A DNA stretch of 64,000 bases from Rachycentron canadum (taxonomy: Eukaryota > Chordata > Actinopteri > Carangiformes > Rachycentridae), in contig CM076661.1 in assembly GCA_038496675.1 (NCBI GenBank), positions 11,440,745 through 11,504,744 on the forward strand, read 5' to 3'. A model generated the notes under the pieces. The model did no database searches and had not been told where the DNA came from. It saw nothing but the letters and a program-made list of their open reading frames with translations. The position numbers were made by a program, and so were the translations under genes. Below, piece by piece: positions 59,004 through 64,000 of this stretch. Position 1 is the first letter of the stretch; each line of letters starts with the position of its first letter.

Positions 59004-61504
59004 GCAGACCAGTCAAAGTGGCAAATGTCTTTAATATGTTTCATTATTGAGAGAAAGCTATTCTATCATTTTATAGAATAATATCTATATGTATACGTGG
59101 ATTTATTTCATTTCTGTACTTACATTTTTGCATCTGACTCAACACACACAATATTTCTGCAACAATGACCACTTTGACGCCTCCATATGTGAAACTGTCC
59201 TAACTACATCTCATACAAATTTCACACACAAAACCTACAGCGGCTTCTAATGAGCAATAACCAAATAATCTTCATTCATACCAAGGAAATCAACCTGCCA
59301 AAATCCTCTCATGTGACACACACGCACACATGCATGCACAGCTTTGTCAGCAACTGTTGCCTCCCTGAGGGTGACACCCCACCTGGGAGCTCCATCCTGT
59401 CAATACTCACTATCTCAGTTTCCCACTCAGTATTGTATGCTCTCTCTTGTTACACTCATTCTCAGAGTCCCACACCCCACCCTCCCTGGGCGTGTGTTAA
59501 CCTCAGTCACAGCCCTAGATAATTTTGAGAGAAGCAGCAAAGAGGCTGAAACAGGAAGAGTTCGAGACACCTTGAAAAGAAAGACAAGTGAGTGGTCATA
59601 TAGAGAACAAGGGAGGAGATGAAAGAAAATGAAACCTACCTTAAGTTTCCTATATGTTTGTAGAGAAGGGATGACACCTGTAGAGACAGGAAGAGTTAAT
59701 GTTTTTCCACAAAAGCAAATATCTAGCATTTTAAAATGTACTTATATTGTATGTACCTTTGCTACAGAACAGACAGGTCTGTGACTCTGTGGCATTGTTG
59801 GTTGAGCCGTTGATCTATATCTTCTGTATCAGAGGAGAGCAGAGTAGGTTAGTAAACTATTTATTTTACTAAGTTACTATATATTTGAACTGTAATTCTT
59901 TCAATCCATCTTTCACTGTCCCCATTCTTCTAACTCTCAGTGGTCTCCTCTCTCCCCTCTGACTTTACACAAAAAGAACACATTTCCATGTTTTGATAGA
60001 AAGTGAGACGCTCTGAAGTGAACTCCATGAACCACCACCAACTTTCCCCCTTTTGTGTTTTCTCTAAATCTCCCTATTCCACCAAACCATGTGGCGTGCT
60101 ACAGCCATTGCTGTAAAAAGGTTTTGTAAATTTTCTGAGCTCTAAGTGAAACCATTTCATGTTTACCTTCGACATCTCAACTGCTGCTTTGCTTATTTGC
60201 ACTTTTTCCAGTTCTTAAAAAAACAAATGAATCATTTTCTTAAGTCACCACAGTTACAGGTAGTTACAAATACTTCCAGTTAGGTTTTAATGACCCTAGC
60301 CTCCAGGTTCCTGTAATGTCTAACCAGTCTGAGGTAAACATTTACCTACAGAACTGATCAGACATTAATGACTGATTGCCACCTGGAGCTAATTCATACT
60401 TCAGTTCCTGACTTAACATGCTAATAAGTTGTCCAGGTGTGTGTGTGTATAAGCTGGGATGTTTGTAGCCCGCAGGAGGTATAAGTGAAAGACCACCAAC
60501 TGAACAACAAACCAGGTGGTAAAATCAAAGAGAAGACAAGTTGGTCCAGCAACTGTTATCCTCAAACAGCCAAAGTAAAACTTCAGGGAGTTGAATCTGT
60601 ACTCTTTGCAGCTGTTGCTAATAACATCTGAGAGCCAAACATGTTGAAGCTGAAGAGCAACAAAATGATACTTTTGAAGAGTTTCACATATAGTGCATTT
60701 ATTTATGTAGCCCATCTCTATGGAATGGATTTATTTTTCATTTTTATATATATTTTTTCTTTTAAAAATCTCTTAAAATGCAGCTGAGTGCAATTTAAAA
60801 AGAAAAAAATCTCTGGTACATTATTGTGCAGTTGTAAAGATTACAAAATTGACATCATTGGAAGTTAGCTAATAAATAAAAGGCTGTATTTCTGACTCTG
60901 ATTCGTCAGGTGTTAGAGTCTCCACCACATGTGGACCACAGGTGTGGACACAATTTTATTGAATATTTCTGCAAAATGTTGGGCATTTTTTGACATTCCA
61001 TTCTGGCATTTTTTATAATTATTTATTTTTCAATGCATTGTAACAGATGGTAAGTGTAAAATGGGCACTGTGCTAACTTTTCACACAGTTCAGTTTCCTT
61101 GTCATGACAAGTACTACTCCCCAAAAGTTGCATTATGTCTGCTGCAGCTCAGGGAGGAGTTTTATAAAGTCTGACAGAATAATCCTGATTATATCATTCT
61201 TTGTTTGGGCTTAGATATGGCTTTAGAGTTGCATTATGGGACCTTGTATGGATCTGGACCCATTACAGGGTTTAAAAGCTGGCGCATCTCTGCCTCTGCT
61301 ACAACAAGTAGCAAGTTTGTCTATTTTTATTTTATATACACTATGTGTCTTGTGAGTCTATCATTACATTGGTGCAAGACTATATATTGTTAAGTGTAGA
61401 GAACATTCTTAATTATGGGTAAACTATGGTTAGGGTATGATAAGTGCAACAGTTGGATAAAGATCCCATGTCTTCTGTGGTGCCCTCTGCTGCACCAGTG
61501 GATG
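59004..61504. other. Unique non-coding DNA
   Basis: No gene. A TAACATGCTAATAAG patch (60414-60428) and a TATAAG motif near 60449 occur beside each other, but there is no supported transcript. AT-rich stretches at 60730-60850. A near-consensus CTCF-like word lies at 61477-61496. Confidence 0.5.
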
Positions 61505-62010
61505 TAACTCACAGTCCTTCTGAGTTATAGAATTGACTAATGGCCAGAGGTGTTTTGCAGAACATTATGATGTCACAATGAATTTGACCTTTGGACCATT
61601 TGGAAAAATGTCATCACTTCATCATTTGATCCTATTTATCCTATTAGACATTTGTGTCAAATTGTGTCAAAATCATTTGCACACGACTTGTGTTTTGTAA
61701 CATCACAGTGACCTTGACCTTTGACCTTAAACACAAACATTTCATCAATCCACTTCAGTCCAAGTGAATGTGAAGTGTGTTAAGTGAATGTTTATGCAAA
61801 ATCAGAAGAAAATCTCTCAAGATGGTCTTGAGATATCAAAACAGAAGACCAAAACCTGTTTTGTGAGGTCACTGTGACCTTGATCTTTGACCACCAATAT
61901 CTAATCAGTTCCAAGCAAATTCATACCAAATTTGAAGAAATTTGCTGAAGACATTACTGAGATATCACAAGAATGGGACAAGTAGACGAAAGGCAGAGGC
62001 ATAAAAAGCC
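61505..62010. mobile_element. Teleost interspersed repeat with three tandem units
   Basis: Three degenerate units begin with a TGTGACC/TGACCT core at about 61579, 61709 and 61875 (spacing 130 and 166 bp); the two later ones share AATCAGTTCCAAG/CACTTCAGTCCAAG and AAATTTGAAGAA-like words and ATGGGACAAGTAG near the end, and the block ends in GGCAGAGGCATAAAAA. I remember this as a very common teleost repeat of uncertain class. No coding potential. Confidence 0.65.
61709..61727. promoter_or_regulatory. Three tandem nuclear-receptor half-sites (DR0 + DR1)
   Basis: TGACCT at 61709-61714, TGACCT at 61715-61720 and, after one base, TGACCT at 61722-61727. On the minus strand these are AGGTCA half-sites, giving a DR1 and a DR0. 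Such motifs are bound by RXR, HNF4, COUP-TF and PPAR dimers. Located inside the tandem repeat, so the same motif may recur genome-wide. Confidence 0.55.
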
Positions 62011-63460
62011 TAGACCAACTATTCTGTCAATTTGCACAGTTTATTAAATCAATCAGTCCATCTCCATTCATATTTAGTAAAGTATTCAATAAATACGTCA
62101 CATGCAGGAAGTGGTGATTCCACTGTCTTTATGGCAAGGCAAAGATCACGGTAAATGATTAAAAAGAAAACGTGTTACATGCCCATCCGACAGCCAAATA
62201 TCCACAACATGCTCTTAAATGAGGGCAGGTTGGCGCTTGAGGTCAACTGTGTGATGCAGAAATGTTTGCAATTGTCTGCCTTTGACAAACACTGCTTTTA
62301 CTCTTTTTGTTGCCAAGACTGGACGAGTAAGGTAAGTCAGTTGAAAGATGCAACTTTGTCTTCTTCACTCCCACCATCACCTTGAAAGCGAAACAAGCGT
62401 TGAGACTCTGGTGGACCCACGACATATTCTCATTTAGCGGCTCCGCTGTTGTGGGATGTCATGGCTATTAATTCTATCTGAGCTTCATTAATCCACATTT
62501 TCCCATCCAGCCCCCCTGTCCTTAATCATCATTTCAGCCTTTGCCAGCATGGCCTCTGGTGGCCAAATACAACTAGGGTCACAATGTGTTGCCTCAGCAC
62601 TCGGGGAGTGTGCCCACATACACATACATACGAAGCACAGATAATAAAACAGGTCATCCATCTCAATCACACAGTATTGGACCGATGTCATTACATTCCT
62701 CTCACTGGAGTGAACCATATAAAGTATACACACAAATGTACCTTCACAAACAACTGTTTCAGTGCATAGAGAACTATTACAGACAAAAAGTCGTAACACT
62801 TGCCAGGTTGTGACATTCACAAGAATTCGTCTTGAATGGTACTCCTGAGTGATATCTGATTTGTGAAGAAGCTGAAGGTCACTCAGCAGTGAGGAGAGAG
62901 GGAGGTAAACGGGAATCAGTGGGGACGCTTTAGAAACGTTAGCTGTTTGGAGAAAAAAAAAGAAAGAAACCCACACTGGCAATTGAGAGGTGGTGAAAGA
63001 ACTGACGACTATCAAGACTGTCTTAGCACAGCTCAGTCCAGGTGGGCGATTGGTTGGAAACCGCTCATTGTTCCAGCAGATCTGAGCTGTTTGCCGTTAT
63101 CTGAATACCAAATGGTTCCAATTTGCTGCGTGAGGGTGGTGGGGGGGAAATACCACGGAGGGGGCCAATACACACAATGGAAACTGGAGAGGGTAATCTG
63201 ATGGAAATCTCTGAATGTTCCTCTCCCTGCTCGCTAAAGGTTAGCCTACTTAACTGCCTGTCTGCTGGGTGGTTGCTTGTTATTCATTCAGAGAGACAGG
63301 CAGACAGAAACACATGAGAGACTGGGTGTATATATAAGAGGAGATCAAGATGGTGGGCGGTAGTTTTGTCAGTTTCAAATGGAAAAAGTAAAATCCCTTG
63401 CCTGTAGAATTTGATATGAAAAAGTTTTATAAAGGTCTTATTTGTCTTTGCTGTCAAAAT
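62011..63460. other. Unique non-coding DNA
   Basis: No gene. A 175-residue minus-strand open frame (62488-63015) has no recognisable domain and runs through AT-rich sequence; I treat it as chance. Short GGTGGGGGGG stretch near 63138-63147. CTCF-like word at 62547-62567. Confidence 0.5.
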
Positions 63461-63467
63461 CATCATT

Positions 63468-63480
63468 TGACCTTTGACCT
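63468..63480. promoter_or_regulatory. Perfect DR1 nuclear-receptor element
   Basis: TGACCT, T, TGACCT; the complement reads AGGTCA A AGGTCA, the exact DR1 consensus for RXR-type heterodimers and HNF4. It stands in unique sequence, outside the tandem repeat at 61.5-62.0 kb. Confidence 0.5.
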
Positions 63481-63719
63481 CAGCAGCGTCTGTCAGCTAA
63501 GTCTACAACTCAGCCCAGCTCTCCAATCAGATCCTCTTCTTTTCTCTTAATCACCTACACCAGTGAGCAAATAACTACACCGTACTGATCCCACCCATGT
63601 AAAAGTCATTTCTTCTCTTCATCTCAATGCAGACAGCACATAGGAAAGCAATGGAGGGGGTTGGGGGGCTTGTCTGTCTGCATCAGAAGACTGTAAGCAC
63701 ATAGAATAACTGTCGCAGA
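63481..63719. other. Unique non-coding DNA
   Basis: Nothing identified; GGAGGGGGTTGGGGGG run at about 63653-63668. Confidence 0.5.
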
Positions 63720-63815
63720 GCACAGCCAAAAGCCCTTAGCATTGTGACAGAGCAGATGTTAAGAGTAATGACAGTGGAGATTACCCAATAATTGTAGCAG
63801 CGTAAATCATTTCAG
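63720..63815. promoter_or_regulatory. Candidate conserved non-coding element
   Basis: Short unique block with GAGTAATGACAG, CCCAATAATTG and GTAAATCATTTC words. Followed by a purine-rich tract (63816-63885) and unique sequence to the window end. Confidence 0.25.
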
Positions 63816-64000
63816 AGGGGGGCAGAAAGAAGGAGAGAAGGGGAAGAGAGAGGAGAGCAGGAGGGATGGAACAAAGGAGGATGAACCGTGGCTGAAGCAA
63901 ATAGCACCTTATTGTTGGCATAAAAATGCAAAAGAGGACAATTTATATGCCGCACGTATTTCGTTTTCCTAAATGTTTATAGGCAGACGGCTCATCTGTA

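Noticed and set aside
62488..63015. 175-residue minus-strand open frame
   Set aside because: Longest frame not driven by simple repeats, but it has no recognisable domain, low-complexity Phe/Val/Ser/Cys content, and no splice or promoter context; chance is the better explanation.

Overview
The window reads as non-coding DNA from a ray-finned (teleost) fish chromosome. The grounds are base composition that alternates between AT-rich and moderate, very many long (CA)n/(TG)n microsatellites, and fossil DNA transposons and interspersed repeats of kinds I know from teleost genomes (Tc1/mariner, hAT-like and MITE copies). Nothing looks prokaryotic: there are no ribosome binding sites, operons, rRNA, tRNA or CRISPR. 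I find no protein-coding gene I can support on either strand. The open frames are short, carry no recognisable domain, and are largest where CA/TG repeats or transposon remnants keep a frame open by chance.

Layout. 1-17 kb is mostly unique sequence with several compact blocks rich in homeodomain-like TAAT/ATTA cores, the look of developmental enhancers (about 4.1-5.1, 6.0-6.3, 7.7-7.9, 10.5-11.2, 14.9-15.1, 16.1-16.3 and 17.0 kb). At 17-29 kb there is a tandem-unit teleost repeat (17.4 kb), a 241-bp MITE with 18-bp inverted ends (18.8 kb), an hAT-like fragment (22.2 kb), several CA/TG arrays, and a 298-bp hAT-type element with an intact 8-bp target duplication (28.1 kb). At 29-40 kb enhancer-like blocks alternate with purine/pyrimidine tracts. 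At 40.7 kb there is another interspersed repeat. A degraded Tc1/mariner copy at 44.1-44.9 kb is followed by a dense microsatellite cluster to 47.0 kb. From 47.3 to 49.5 kb is the most enhancer-like stretch, including four TAATT cores within about 50 bp. The last 10 kb holds a large CA array (58.6 kb), two hAT-like fragments (54.8 and 57.5 kb) and a three-unit tandem repeat (61.5-62.0 kb) carrying nuclear-receptor-type half-sites.

Interpretation. The simplest reading is a gene desert or a very large intron beside a developmental regulator, with scattered cis-regulatory elements and ordinary repeat debris. Which gene it serves cannot be told from this window. The regulatory calls are inferences from composition and motif cores; a cross-species alignment or chromatin data would be needed to confirm them. 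Repeat family assignments come from memory of teleost repeats and were not checked against a library. I found no sign of a novel encoded system.
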